A DNA stretch of 38,864 nt from Listeria cornellensis FSL F6-0969 (GCF_000525855.1 NZ_AODE01000021.1:1-38864), one strand, 5' to 3'; counted from the first letter of the stretch, positions 8,056 to 18,183 are shown. Program-made: numbers and translations. Notes: a model not told the origin generated them from the letters alone.

Positions 8056-8064
8056 ATCCATTTT

Positions 8065-8604
8065 TTACTTCTCGAACTCATCCTCAAATTCACTATCGTC
8101 TTCAACAATAGTTGTCAGGTCTCCTTCGATACCATCTGGTAAATGACCTTCTTCCGGATCATCGTCATCACTAACAAGACCATCTGTAAGAACAACTTCT
8201 TCTTCCCCAAGTTCCTCTACTACATCGTCCTCTTCGTAATCGATATCATCGTCAAGAATATCCTCATCAATTTCTTCGTCATCATCGTCATCGTCTGATT
8301 TACGTTTCTTCTTAGGTTTTGTCTGCGTTTGAACTTCTTCATCAATCGCATCAATTGGGTACCACGCACGTAGCCCCCAAGTATTATTACCAAGAGAAAT
8401 AAAATTACCCTCAATATTCATATCCGTGTAAAATTGAACAAGCCTCTCTCTTACTTCACCTTCGCTTAAATCAAGAAACTTTGTAATCTCATCCACAATC
8501 GTTTGGAATGGCATTACTTCTCTTCTTTTTTCAAGAACATAGTGCGCCACTTCAATCAAAGATAACTCTTTACGTTCTTCATTTGTCAATTGGCTCAAAT
8601 CCAA
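8065..8604 (-). CDS. rpoE: RNA polymerase delta subunit
   Basis: The Firmicute-specific delta subunit binds core RNA polymerase, speeds recycling and displaces RNA. The N-terminal HARE-HTH fold (about residues 1-85) shows SLIEVAHYVLEKRREVMPFQTIVDEI and FYTDMNIEGNFISLGNNTWGLRAWYP. The rest is an extremely acidic, disordered Asp/Glu tail after a basic PKKKRK patch. The TTG at 8604 gives MDLSQLTNEER, the N terminus expected in Listeria, with 10 bases to the AAGGGG site. The GTG at 8613 would leave only one base and adds VPA. About 179 aa. It has its own promoter and is separated from argS by a small membrane-protein gene. Confidence 0.9.
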   Translation of the reverse strand: MDLSQLTNEERKELSLIEVAHYVLEKRREVMPFQTIVDEITKFLDLSEGEVRERLVQFYTDMNIEGNFISLGNNTWGLRAWYPIDAIDEEVQTQTKPKKKRKSDDDDDDEEIDEDILDDDIDYEEDDVVEELGEEEVVLTDGLVSDDDDPEEGHLPDGIEGDLTTIVEDDSEFEDEFEK

Positions 8605-8667
8605 AGCTGGCACGCCCCTTCTATAATAAAAAATAATTTCCTAAACTGCATTTTTCTGACTCTATCT

Positions 8668-8696
8668 ATTCTACATGTAAATGACGCTGAACACAA
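8668..8696 (-). promoter_or_regulatory. Promoter of rpoE
   Basis: TTGTGT (8696-8691), 17 bases, TAGAAT (8673-8668) on the minus strand, about 64 bases before the start codon. Confidence 0.5.
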
Positions 8697-8742
8697 TAAA
8701 ATTATAACATACTCTGCAATAATCCCCATATCAAGTCCATAT

Positions 8743-8892
8743 TCATAACTTCGTCAGCACACAATAACCAATGTAAAACAGCAAAATCGCGAGCAATAGT
8801 ATTGGGATAGAGCCTAATTGCATGCTATATAAGATTGCCGTCGCAATGACAAGCAACAGAAAGATAATACACATGAAAATGATATAGCGCAT
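8743..8892 (-). CDS. Small membrane protein, 49 aa
   Basis: ATG 8892 opens a 49-codon frame that is almost entirely hydrophobic: MRYIIFMCIIFLLLVIATAI, then YSMQLGSIPILLLAILLFYI and GYCVLTKL. Two membrane helices joined by a short turn are predicted. A GGGG tract lies 11 bases upstream, a modest ribosome binding site. It sits between argS (62 bases upstream) and the rpoE promoter, on the same strand, and no terminator separates it from argS. I do not recognise a family; the composition and position argue that it is real. Confidence 0.55.
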   Translation of the reverse strand: MRYIIFMCIIFLLLVIATAILYSMQLGSIPILLLAILLFYIGYCVLTKL

Positions 8893-8953
8893 AATTAGCA
8901 AAACCCCGATCTAAAATTTCTCTAGTACTCGTCTTATCAAAAAAAATCTCTAG

Positions 8954-10624
8954 TTACATTTTCTCTGGCGCAGAAACGCCAAGTAGTGTAAGTCCGTTAC
9001 GCAACGTGATTTGAGCGGCTTTAATCAATGCAAGCCTTGCTTCTGAAACTCCTTTATTCTCCAAATCTAACACCTTATTAGAATTGTAAAAACGATGGAA
9101 TGCAACTGCTAAATCATTCAAATATCGAACAATCCGGTGCGGAATCCTTTTTTCTGCGGCCTCTGCTACGACATCTGGAAACTCGCCTAATACTTTCAAC
9201 AAGTTGTAATCTACCTCAGAATTTAATAATGCAACATTCGCATCTTTACCCAAAGCAAAACCTTGCTCCACACCTGAGCGTAAAATACTTGAAATCCGAG
9301 CATGCGCGTATTGCACATAATAAACCGGATTTTCTGTGGATGTTGATTTCGCAAGCCCCATATCAAAGTTCATATGTGTATCTGAACTACGCATCGCAAA
9401 GAAATAACGGGTCGCATCCAGTCCAACTTCCTCAATCAAATCACGCATTGTCACAGACTTACCAGTACGTTTACTCATCTTCACTTGCTTCCCATCCTCG
9501 TAAAGATGAACCAACTGAATAATCTCCACCTCAAGATGATCTGGGCTGTATCCCAAACTCTCAATCGCAGCACGCATCCTCGGAATATAACCATGATGAT
9601 CTGCTCCCCACACATCAATCAGAACATCAAATCCACGCTCTAACTTATCTAAGTGATACGCAATATCCGGCAAGAAATACGTATAACTACCATCAGACTT
9701 AATAAGCACCCGATCTTTATCATCACCAAATTCCGTTGTCCGAAGCCAAGTAGCACCTTCTTCTTCAAAAATATAGCCATTATCACGCAGTTTCGCTAGC
9801 GCAGGCATAATTTTATCATTCTCATACAGTGTCGTTTCCGAGAACCAACTATCAAAATGAACACGGAACTCAGCCAAATCCTCTCGTAATTTCGCTGTTT
9901 CAAAAGCTAGAGCTTCTTTACGGAATAACTCACGCCTCATATCTACATCTTCATTGACATACTTATCTCCGTACTTTTCAGCCAATTGCTTTCCTAAGTT
10001 AATAATATCCGCTCCACGATAACCATCCTCTGGGAACTCTGCGTCAATATTTAACGCCTCAAAATAACGAGCTTCCGTCGACAAAATCAAATTATTAATC
10101 TGATTCCCAGCATCATTGATATAGTATTCACTTGATACACTGTAACCAGCCATCGTCAAAATATTCCCCAACGAATCACCAATCGCCGCACCGCGTGCAT
10201 GCCCTAAATGTAAATCCCCTGTTGGATTCGCCGAAACAAACTCAATCTGAAATTTCTTACCCTTACCAGTATCACTTGCACCGTAAGTATCATCAGCATC
10301 CATAATGACAGGTATTAACGCCGTCAAATAAGCATTATCTAAGTAAAAATTAATAAATCCTGGTCCAGCAATCTCGATTTTATTGATTAACGCATGACTT
10401 TCTCCGATTGCCTCTACAACCGTCTCTGCAATAGCTCGCGGTGCTTTCTTAGCTACACGCGCCAGTTGCATAGCGATATTGGTAGAGTAATCTCCATGTT
10501 GTTTATCCTTGGGAACTTCCAGCAAAATAGATGGCACTTCCGCTTGCTCAATGCCCAATCCTTGTACCACTGCCTCATTAATAATTGCAATCAAATCTTG
10601 TTGACTTTTTTGACTCACATTCAT
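8954..10624 (-). CDS. argS: Arginyl-tRNA synthetase
   Basis: Class I aminoacyl-tRNA synthetase of 556 aa that charges tRNA-Arg. The N-terminal Add-1 domain runs to about residue 110. The HIGH motif is HLGHARG at 139-145, preceded by the family-specific [13 protein letters not shown]-type motif is present as [16 protein letters not shown], and the C-terminal anticodon-binding domain ends in [18 protein letters not shown] 10624 follows GGAGGATAAAG and overlaps the end of the DUF1934 gene by 4 bases, as in the Bacillus ywiB-argS pair, so both are co-transcribed from the promoter upstream of the latter. Confidence 0.97.
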   Translation of the reverse strand: MNVSQKSQQDLIAIINEAVVQGLGIEQAEVPSILLEVPKDKQHGDYSTNIAMQLARVAKKAPRAIAETVVEAIGESHALINKIEIAGPGFINFYLDNAYLTALIPVIMDADDTYGASDTGKGKKFQIEFVSANPTGDLHLGHARGAAIGDSLGNILTMAGYSVSSEYYINDAGNQINNLILSTEARYFEALNIDAEFPEDGYRGADIINLGKQLAEKYGDKYVNEDVDMRRELFRKEALAFETAKLREDLAEFRVHFDSWFSETTLYENDKIMPALAKLRDNGYIFEEEGATWLRTTEFGDDKDRVLIKSDGSYTYFLPDIAYHLDKLERGFDVLIDVWGADHHGYIPRMRAAIESLGYSPDHLEVEIIQLVHLYEDGKQVKMSKRTGKSVTMRDLIEEVGLDATRYFFAMRSSDTHMNFDMGLAKSTSTENPVYYVQYAHARISSILRSGVEQGFALGKDANVALLNSEVDYNLLKVLGEFPDVVAEAAEKRIPHRIVRYLNDLAVAFHRFYNSNKVLDLENKGVSEARLALIKAAQITLRNGLTLLGVSAPEKM

Positions 10625-11072
10625 TCTTTATCCTCCTCTAAAATCATCGAGACATCAAAAATTCCAATGTTCACACCTCTGTCTAGCAATTCATACTGAA
10701 AATCTATCTTCCCAGAAAAAAGATTCTCCTGCACGTAAACTTCTTCTATATTCAAAAGCTCCGATTCCATCATCAGTTTACCGACGCCATAGTCTACGCT
10801 GACTGTACTACGCTTGCGCTCTCTGAAAAAATGCATACGCATATTCACGGCACCACTACGCATCAACAAAACTTCTTGGTCCGTTATTTTTTAAAAACAG
10901 TTCTAATAGTCCCAGCTTCTTGCTCTTCTTCATAATGAAGATAACGACTTCCCGTGGTATGATCCAAATAAAACACACCAGACAGCGTCAACTCCGTACG
11001 TTCTTCTTCCATTTCCTGCTTAGAAATCGTCTTTAAACGCAACTGTACCGGCGTCTTCTCCTTATTACTCAC
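10621..11072 (-). CDS. DUF1934 protein, YwiB-like (frameshifted)
   Basis: A calycin-like beta-barrel protein of unknown function that precedes argS in Bacillaceae and Listeria. The first part reads [13 protein letters not shown]...[10 protein letters not shown]...[20 protein letters not shown]. The second has the conserved [15 protein letters not shown] and IDFQYELL. The frame breaks at a T6 on the plus strand (10887-10892). Here one base is missing: with seven it reads [19 protein letters not shown], giving 150 aa. This is the only clear deletion among the indels in the window. GTG 11072 lies about 10 bases after a GGGGGG tract. Confidence 0.8.
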
Positions 11073-11109
11073 GCTTTAAAGTCCCCCCATATAATTTCGA
11101 ATGCACTAC

Positions 11110-11138
11110 ATTATAGTTAAAAATAGGCTAAAATGCAA
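11110..11138 (-). promoter_or_regulatory. Promoter of the DUF1934-argS operon
   Basis: TTGCAT (11138-11133), 17 bases, consensus TATAAT (11115-11110). It starts 3 bases after the stop of the M50 protease gene and gives a leader of roughly 30 nt. Confidence 0.75.
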
Positions 11139-11140
11139 CC

Positions 11141-11794
11141 TCAAATTTGAAAAACAAAGTAATAGAAACTCGCCATCTCCCCATAAATCCACGGAATGAG
11201 CGTATTAAAAATCGGTGATATCGTATACCTCGAAAGCGGCGTAATAACTAGGATTAAAAAGAATAATAACGCATAATTCTCATAGGCTTGCACTTTCAAT
11301 CGCCATTTCAAAGGTAAAAACTCCGACAAAATTTGATAGCCATCCAATGGTGGTAACGGCAATAAATTAAAAATAAATAAGATCAAGTTCAGTGACACGA
11401 ACAAATTGAAAAAATGCAAGATAACCTGTGAATAACCCACATCCATTTGTGAAAATAAAAAATAAAGTCCCAATCCAATAAAAGCAAGCAATAAATTACT
11501 AACCGGGCCTGCCAAACTCACTAGCACACTTCCAACTCGTCGATGCTTCATTTTATACGTGTTAACAGGTGTCGGTTTCGCCCAACCAAATCCAGCTATG
11601 ATAACGAAAATAAAACCAATCGGATCAATATGTTTCAACGGATTAAACGTAATGCGCCCCTCATTCTTCGCAGTATCATCGCCAAATAACAAAGCGACCC
11701 AAGCATGCGCCAACTCATGTATCGTGAAAGCAATCAAGAGCGTCACGATAACATAGGGCAAATCTTGCAACGAATAGGCTAAAAAATTCTCCAT
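11141..11794 (-). CDS. Site-2-protease-like M50 metallopeptidase, YwhC-like
   Basis: A 217-aa polytopic membrane protein. The zinc motif HELAH is at residues 26-30, within the first helix. The second M50 motif, NLLPLPPLDGYQ, carries the third ligand near residue 155. Several TM segments follow, and there is no PDZ domain, as in the compact YwhC/YydH-type intramembrane proteases. ATG 11794 has AGAAGGAGA in front; an upstream extension would run into the divergent promoter region. Substrate unknown. It is divergent from the tautomerase gene. Confidence 0.85.
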   Translation of the reverse strand: MENFLAYSLQDLPYVIVTLLIAFTIHELAHAWVALLFGDDTAKNEGRITFNPLKHIDPIGFIFVIIAGFGWAKPTPVNTYKMKHRRVGSVLVSLAGPVSNLLLAFIGLGLYFLFSQMDVGYSQVILHFFNLFVSLNLILFIFNLLPLPPLDGYQILSEFLPLKWRLKVQAYENYALLFFLILVITPLSRYTISPIFNTLIPWIYGEMASFYYFVFQI

Positions 11795-11829
11795 GAATAA
11801 TCTCCTTCTGTATTGTAGTACTTTAATTA

Positions 11830-11838
11830 TGTTATAAT
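11830..11838 (+). promoter_or_regulatory. Extended -10 promoter of the tautomerase gene
   Basis: TGTTATAAT is a TGn-extended consensus -10 box on the plus strand, 35 bases before the start codon. No strong -35 is evident (GTATTG lies 17 bases upstream). Confidence 0.55.
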
Positions 11839-11872
11839 ACACTCATTAAATCAATACTTAGGAGTGAATTTT

Positions 11873-12058
11873 ATGCCGTTCGTAACAATAAAATTTCTAG
11901 AAGGCAGAACAGATGATCAGAAAAAAGCGGTCGTAGCAGATGTAACAGAAGCTGTTTCGAAAAATCTAGGTGCACCAAAAGAAAACATCCACGTCATCCT
12001 AGAAGAAATGAAAAAAGCGGATTATGGCGTAGCTGGCGTTCGAAAATCGGATATCTAA
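11873..12058 (+). CDS. 4-oxalocrotonate tautomerase family protein
   Basis: A 61-aa member of the 4-OT family, small hexameric enzymes that use the amino-terminal proline as general base. Removal of Met from [12 protein letters not shown] exposes Pro1, and the conserved Arg in [12 protein letters not shown] is present. The C-terminal part, [20 protein letters not shown], matches the family's second beta-alpha unit. ATG 11873 is chosen over 11864 because of the GGAGTG site and the required Pro2. Physiological substrate unknown. Transcribed alone and convergent with the HD hydrolase gene. Confidence 0.9.
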   Translation: MPFVTIKFLEGRTDDQKKAVVADVTEAVSKNLGAPKENIHVILEEMKKADYGVAGVRKSDI

Positions 12059-12077
12059 GCACCAAACGATTGTCCAC

Positions 12078-12133
12078 TAAAAGCGTTGTATCACGAGCTA
12101 CTTCTCTAGCACGTTATGATACAGCGTTTTTTT
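12078..12133. terminator. Bidirectional terminator between convergent genes
   Basis: AAAAGCGTTGTATCA and TGATACAGCGTTTTTTT form a long stem between the tautomerase and HD hydrolase stops. A-runs and T-runs flank it, so it can act in both directions. Confidence 0.7.
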
Positions 12134-12138
12134 CTACT

Positions 12139-13468
12139 TCATCGCTTATATTCTTTCAAAGAATGCGCATGTATCAAGCTTACGATTTCCTCCGAAATGG
12201 CAGCATTGATACGTCCACTTTCTATAAAATCAAGCGGATAATAAAGTTTAATATCCACACGCCGTTTACCAGCAATAGCCTCCACTATAGAGGATTCCGT
12301 CGATAACTCATGTAATTCTCCGTTTGGCATTAATAATTGAATAGGCGACCTCCCAGCGACGTCTCCCGGCTCATATAAGTCATATGGTAAATCCGATGTC
12401 GAATCAATCACCAAATAGTATTCTGGATCAATATCCGCCTGCTCTAGTAAACCCTTTAACTTCAAATAAAGTTCCGCATCCACTTTCGGATCATAATTAA
12501 TATACTGTAACAATCTTCTATTCAAAAAACGACTACATAAATCACTCAAAATAGCGTCCTCTTCATGTTGCCATATCGAAAAAAAAATACATTAATACCG
12601 TATCGTCAAGTGTAATATACTCCTCTAATGAAACATCACGATTCAAAAATGGCAACAATTGAACCGGCGTCTGAGCAAAGTGATAGTCTCTTTCATGTAA
12701 ATTTCGCGCCCGTTCTAATATCTTCCACAAAAGAACCTCCGCACTCCTACTCACCGGATGAAAATATACCTGTTGATACATCTGATAACGGCTCACAATA
12801 TAATCCTCCACCGCATGCATTCCTGAAGCTTTAATAATTACTCCATTTCCATCCGGACTTGGCCGCATCACACGCATAATTCGCTCCATATCAAAATTCC
12901 CATAACTAACCCCGGTATAATAAGCATCGCGCAACAAATAATCCATCCGATCCGCATCAATTTGACTCGAAATCAACTTAACTAGCGTCTGGTTCTGATA
13001 TGTTTTATTGATAACTGCTGCCACCTTCTCCGGAAAATGCGTTCCCGCTCGCTCTAAAACGGTTCGAACCTCCGTATTTCCCGTTATAATTGCCATCGTA
13101 TAGTGTTCATGATCCGTACTGAAAACCTTCTCAAAAGCATGTGAAAACGGGCCATGCCCTAGATCATGTAATAAGGCCGCACACAAAGCTACCAAGCGTT
13201 CTTCATTATCCCACTGTATTTCGTTGGCAAACGTACCTTCTACAATATGCCTCGTTATTTCATACACACCTAATGAATGATTAAACCGACTGTGCTCAGC
13301 CCCATGAAAAGTGAGCGAAGTAGTACCTAACTGATGAATTCGGCGCAATCGCTGAAATTCTTTTGTCGCTATCAAATCCCAAATAATTTGATCAGAAACA
13401 TGCACATATCGATGTACAGGATCTTTAAATACTTTCACTTCAGGTAAACGTGTCTTTAAATATGTCAC
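12139..13468 (-). CDS. HD-domain phosphohydrolase, YwfO-like (frameshifted)
   Basis: A metal-dependent nucleotide hydrolase related to dGTP triphosphohydrolases. The HD signature residues are visible in order: HSRFNHSLGVYEI, LLHDLGHGPFSHAFE and SQIDADRMDYLLRDA. The C-terminal part contains further conserved segments (VYFHPVSRSAEVLLW). The frame breaks at A9 on the plus strand (12579-12587). With eight bases it reads VLMYFFSIWQHEEDAILSDL and the protein is 442 aa, close to the expected length. GTG 13468 follows GAGGAAAG. It lies 26 bases after lipL and may share its transcript. The equivalent Bacillus protein is reported to hydrolyse nucleoside triphosphates; specificity here is not shown. Confidence 0.85.
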
Positions 13469-13494
13469 ATGTCATCTTTCCTCTCTAAACTAAT

Positions 13495-14337
13495 TCATAG
13501 ATTTGCTAAAACCTTCTCATTCCTCAATATAAGGCGCTCGTAATAAGCTGTGTACCAATCCAATTCTTCACCCATCAATCGACTGGACTCCAAACGCCCC
13601 GCAAAATGATACAACGCATTGAGCAATTTAACCATTACATCGTTCACCTCAAGTGGCTCTTCAAAAAGCTCTGACAACGTAGTCATAACAGCTGGATCAA
13701 CGTCTGGATACGTGTACTTCTCTTGCTTGTCTTTCCCACTAATACGATAAAATTCACGAATCAGCTCTGCTCGTTTCTGTTGATCTCCATTGACGGCTAA
13801 ATATATTTGGACCGCAACCCCCTTCGCCATCCGACGCTGAGATATGCCTGCAAATTTCTTACCATCAATACTTAAATCATAGCTCCCCGGACAATACGAG
13901 CCCACTATTTCACGTGCCTCCATCTTATAAGCAAAGGTCGGAAACATATGTTTAATAAGCGCAAACATCGTCTCATAACCTCGATCAATTGCAATCCCTC
14001 GTTCCACATCTGGAAAGACCAATGAAAGATTGAGCACGCCAGAATCGAGTACCACTGCCAAACCACCAGAATTCCGCACAACAGCTCGATATCCTTGCTC
14101 TCTAAAATAGGCAATGCCTGCTTTTAAATCAGGCAACTTTGTATCTTGAATCCCCATCGAAATTGTGTCATGATGCACCCAAGCTCTCGTTGTAGGTGGT
14201 GATATCTCACTCCCAACCGAGCGACAAAGCGTATCATCCGTCGCAAATGATTGTAAGGCATCAAAAGCAACTTGCACCGTCGTCTGATCGATAAATCGCC
14301 AATTTCCCTGCTTTAATAAATCAAGTCCTTCTTTCAT
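13495..14337 (-). CDS. lipL: Octanoyl-[GcvH]:protein N-octanoyltransferase
   Basis: LipL transfers octanoyl from GcvH to the E2 subunits of dehydrogenase complexes in lipoate synthesis. The 280-aa sequence has the BPL/LPL catalytic fold with RAWVHHDTISMGIQDTKLP, VVRNSGGLAVVLDSGVLN and the nucleophile Cys in IVGSYCPGSYDLS, then KKFAGISQRR with the conserved Lys. These match YwfL of Bacillus closely, and the Cys before PGSYDLS separates LipL from lipoate-protein ligases. ATG 14337 has GGAG eight bases upstream. A promoter with an inverted repeat precedes it. Confidence 0.9.
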   Translation of the reverse strand: MKEGLDLLKQGNWRFIDQTTVQVAFDALQSFATDDTLCRSVGSEISPPTTRAWVHHDTISMGIQDTKLPDLKAGIAYFREQGYRAVVRNSGGLAVVLDSGVLNLSLVFPDVERGIAIDRGYETMFALIKHMFPTFAYKMEAREIVGSYCPGSYDLSIDGKKFAGISQRRMAKGVAVQIYLAVNGDQQKRAELIREFYRISGKDKQEKYTYPDVDPAVMTTLSELFEEPLEVNDVMVKLLNALYHFAGRLESSRLMGEELDWYTAYYERLILRNEKVLANL

Positions 14338-14371
14338 CTCATTGACTCCATTTCCAGTAATCTTTGTTGTT

Positions 14372-14400
14372 ATTATAGCACACTCCAAGGCGATTTGGAG
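14372..14400 (-). promoter_or_regulatory. lipL promoter with inverted repeat
   Basis: TGCTATAAT is an extended -10 (TATAAT 14377-14372). Just upstream, CTCCAA and TTGGAG (14400-14395 with 14388-14383) form an inverted repeat with a 6-base spacer, placed where a repressor or activator could act. There is no recognisable -35. Confidence 0.45.
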
Positions 14401-14457
14401 GGCATTTCTCAATTTCGTATTTTAAATGAAATTAGATGTTTTTAACCCTTGATTCGA

Positions 14458-14553
14458 TTATTTTACGCGTCTCTTTTTACTTGTCAGAATTATTTTTGCA
14501 ATCCATGCGACAGCCGCTAATTTTCCTAGCCGATTCCAGTTCTTTTTATTCAC
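14458..14553 (-). CDS. Small basic peptide, 31 aa
   Basis: GTG 14553 follows a GGAGG site with 8 bases of spacing and opens a 31-codon frame: VNKKNWNRLGKLAAVAWIAK, then IILTSKKRRVK. It has a basic N terminus, one short hydrophobic or amphipathic helix and a basic tail, with no cysteine. The strong ribosome binding site is the main evidence. It could be a membrane-associated peptide. No family recognised. Confidence 0.5.
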   Translation of the reverse strand: MNKKNWNRLGKLAAVAWIAKIILTSKKRRVK

Positions 14554-14637
14554 GTTAATCGCCTCCTCACTAACTAGTTTAAGTTGTTTTATCCGAATGC
14601 ACAAACATGCACGCTTATCGTTGTAACTTTAAACAAC

Positions 14638-14691
14638 AAAAAACCTGAACACAGGGCTCAGGCAAAATTTAAAACCTAGGGAGTTTTAAAT
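14638..14691 (-). terminator. Terminator preceded by a TCCC-loop hairpin
   Basis: Two hairpins lie in the 3' region of the 68-aa membrane protein gene. The distal one pairs CCTGA with TCAGG (14662-14658 with 14648-14644) and runs into six Ts, an intrinsic terminator. The proximal one is a perfect 9-bp stem, ATTTAAAAC with GTTTTAAAT (14667-14675 and 14683-14691), presenting a TCCCTAG loop on the minus strand. A C-rich loop plus terminator recalls the LhrC-like RNAs at the left of the window. Confidence 0.65.
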
Positions 14692-14713
14692 GAGTATATG
14701 ATTTAAAGCGGTT

Positions 14714-14921
14714 TTACCATTCGTAACGATCGTGCTTACTTGTGTTACGACGGTTGCAGTTACGTGGGTTGCCCCAAATGCGATATAACAGATACACGAC
14801 AAGTGCTAAACCTAGAAGTGGGAATAGGAAATGCATCGTGATACCGATGACTTTGAATAGGATATTAAGTCCAATAATAGCTAGAATAACAGTGAATAAG
14901 TATTTGAAAAAAATTGTTCAT
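14714..14921 (-). CDS. Small membrane protein, 68 aa (frameshifted)
   Basis: ATG 14921 with a GGAGG site nine bases upstream. Taken literally the frame stops soon after MNNFFQILIHCYS. With one base fewer in the A7 run (14907-14913, plus strand) it reads MNNFFKYLFTVILAIIGLNI, then two further hydrophobic stretches, LFPLLGLALVVYLLYRIWG, and a basic Arg/Asn-rich tail ending HDRYEW. The full frame is uninterrupted to TAA at 14714. Two or three membrane helices are predicted. I do not know the family. It lies downstream of the 52-aa peptide gene on the same strand. Confidence 0.6.
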
Positions 14922-15002
14922 TTTAATAACCTCCAAATTTTTTATATCAACTTTTAACGTTAGCATAATTAAAATCTATGTGAAATCGCTTAAGTACCAC
15001 GA

Positions 15003-15162
15003 TTAGTTTTTAACGTCTAGAATTTGAGCTGTTGATGGCTCGGCTGGAATGATGGTATGTAGTTTTATCGTTTTTGCTGGTACGATAATTGGCTGTGTCT
15101 GTGTTCCAACTAGCATCATAATAAGTAATGCTGACATTAGACCGAAAATCCCTTTTTTTCAC
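15003..15162 (-). CDS. Small exported peptide, 52 aa (frameshifted)
   Basis: GTG 15162 with AAAGGG about 10 bases upstream. One base must be removed from the T7 run at 15153-15159. The frame then reads VKKGIFGLMSALLIMMLVGT, followed by QTQPIIVPAKTIKLHTIIPAEP and STAQILDVKN. This is a signal peptide (basic n-region, hydrophobic core, VGTQT or VPA cleavage region) with a short hydrophilic mature part of about 25-30 residues. Without the correction the frame gives an unlikely basic peptide. No cysteine and no LPXTG. Unrecognised. It lies between a structured element and the 68-aa membrane protein gene, close to the CPBP protease gene, so a processed extracellular peptide is possible but unproven. 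Confidence 0.5.
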
Positions 15163-15266
15163 GTCTTTCACGCCCTTTTGTTTGGTTGATAGGTTTATTA
15201 TAGCTGTATTTATTTTTTTTAAGCGATAGGCTATGGGCTGAAAATCGGTACGCCCCAAGTCGGATT

Positions 15267-15307
15267 TGTTGGGAGCCTTTGAAATGGAATGAATCAGGCT
15301 CCCAACA
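15267..15307. repeat. 12-bp perfect hairpin in a noncoding element
   Basis: TGTTGGGAGCCT and AGGCTCCCAACA pair perfectly around a 17-base loop. It lies within a roughly 200-bp, relatively GC-rich stretch (about 15190-15390) between the exported-peptide gene and the CPBP gene. That stretch carries an open frame on the minus strand that looks spurious. No intrinsic terminator tail is present on either strand. It could be a structured leader RNA or a dispersed repeat; I recognise no riboswitch class. Confidence 0.5.
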
Positions 15308-15370
15308 TGCATGAGAGCGAAGCGAGCAGGTATTCCTTCGAGTAGTCCACCTCTAAAAACCATCTTTACT

Positions 15371-15400
15371 TTGGTACCCCAGCCCATTTAATGCTATGAT
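15371..15400 (+). promoter_or_regulatory. Candidate promoter of the CPBP gene
   Basis: TTGGTA and TATGAT separated by 18 bases, about 33 bases before the ATG. Both boxes are imperfect. Confidence 0.4.
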
Positions 15401-15432
15401 AAATAACATATGAAACACTTGGAGGGAACAGA

Positions 15433-16098
15433 ATGCTAGAACAAAAACAACCGCGGATCTGGACAATTATTTGGGTTTTTGGTGTTTATTTATTACTATC
15501 ACTGATATTTCAGATTGCTAGTATTGTTTGGGATGTATTTGCTGGGAATGATGCCTTGGATATGGCAGTCACGTGGCATAGCGAACTTCTTAGCTTAGCC
15601 GCCATGCTAATTACACTTTTGCTAGCGAGATGGCAACGCATTCGATTTTTCAGTCGTGCACGGATTAGTTGGAAAGGATTGTTTTTTGCAGCTGTTGTTA
15701 TGCTTGTCGCGATTGGAATTAGTTCTGTTGTGGATTCTCTTGGTCAGAGTTTTTCTTCCTATACAAATACGCAGAATGAGATTTTATTAGAAGATGTTTA
15801 TTTGCACGCTTCTTGGTTACTTAGCTTCTTATCGATTGTTATTATTGCGCCATTTGTAGAAGAAGTTATTTTCCGGGGATTCCTAATGCAGCAACTTTTC
15901 CGAAATCGGTTATGGCTGGGCTGGATTGTTAGTAGTTTGCTTTTCTGCGTGGCACATGTTCCGACAGATTGGGTTAGTTTTCTGCTTTATTTGATTCCGG
16001 GCATTGCGCTTGGTGGGATTTTATACAAAACGAAGCGGCTCGAGCTCACCATTTTTGCCCATTTTTTGAATAACTTTATTGCTTTCATTTGGACATGA
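15433..16098 (+). CDS. CPBP-family intramembrane metalloprotease
   Basis: A 221-aa membrane protein with about six helices and the full CPBP (Abi) signature: EEVIFRGFLMQQLF near residue 140, then FCVAHVPTDW and a final HFLNNFIAF. These supply the paired Glu, Arg and His residues of the Rce1-like active site. ATG 15433 follows GGAGGG. Family members process peptides or act in bacteriocin self-immunity; no bacteriocin cluster is visible, although a small exported peptide gene lies 270 bases away on the other strand. Convergent with the PTS gene through a shared terminator. Confidence 0.88.
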   Translation: MLEQKQPRIWTIIWVFGVYLLLSLIFQIASIVWDVFAGNDALDMAVTWHSELLSLAAMLITLLLARWQRIRFFSRARISWKGLFFAAVVMLVAIGISSVVDSLGQSFSSYTNTQNEILLEDVYLHASWLLSFLSIVIIAPFVEEVIFRGFLMQQLFRNRLWLGWIVSSLLFCVAHVPTDWVSFLLYLIPGIALGGILYKTKRLELTIFAHFLNNFIAFIWT

Positions 16099-16140
16099 AA
16101 AAAAGCAGCGATTCCTTGATTCGGATCGCTGCTTCTTCTA
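16096..16140. terminator. Bidirectional terminator, CPBP and PTS genes
   Basis: AAGCAGCGAT and ATCGCTGCTT (16103-16112 and 16125-16134) pair, with an A-run before and TCTTCTATTT after. It lies exactly between the two convergent stop codons. Confidence 0.8.
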
Positions 16141-16141
16141 T

Positions 16142-18103
<1,962 letters not shown>

Positions 18104-18141
18104 TCATGGGAGAATACATGTGTATCCCACGAATCAGCTTA

Positions 18142-18169
18142 GGTAATGCCCGTAGATTGGTAACAATCC
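18142..18169 (-). promoter_or_regulatory. RAT antiterminator, LicT/BglG type
   Basis: The leader RNA contains GGATTGTTACCAATCTACGG followed by GCATTACC. It starts with the GGATTGTTAC signature of ribonucleic antiterminators bound by LicT, SacT and BglG proteins. A stem TGGGATACA with TGTATTCTCCCA and a T-rich stretch (GGGTTTTTC) follow within 60 bases and could be the competing terminator. Confidence 0.65.
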
Positions 18170-18183
18170 TTTGCGATGTCTAT

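Noticed and set aside
8065-8613. GTG 8613 as rpoE start
   Set aside because: Only one base from the AAGGGG site and it adds residues absent from the family; TTG 8604 fits spacing and homology.
15010-15387. 125-codon open frame on the minus strand spanning the hairpin element
   Set aside because: Composition is erratic, no ribosome binding site is evident, and its 3' part is an out-of-frame reading of the 52-aa peptide gene.
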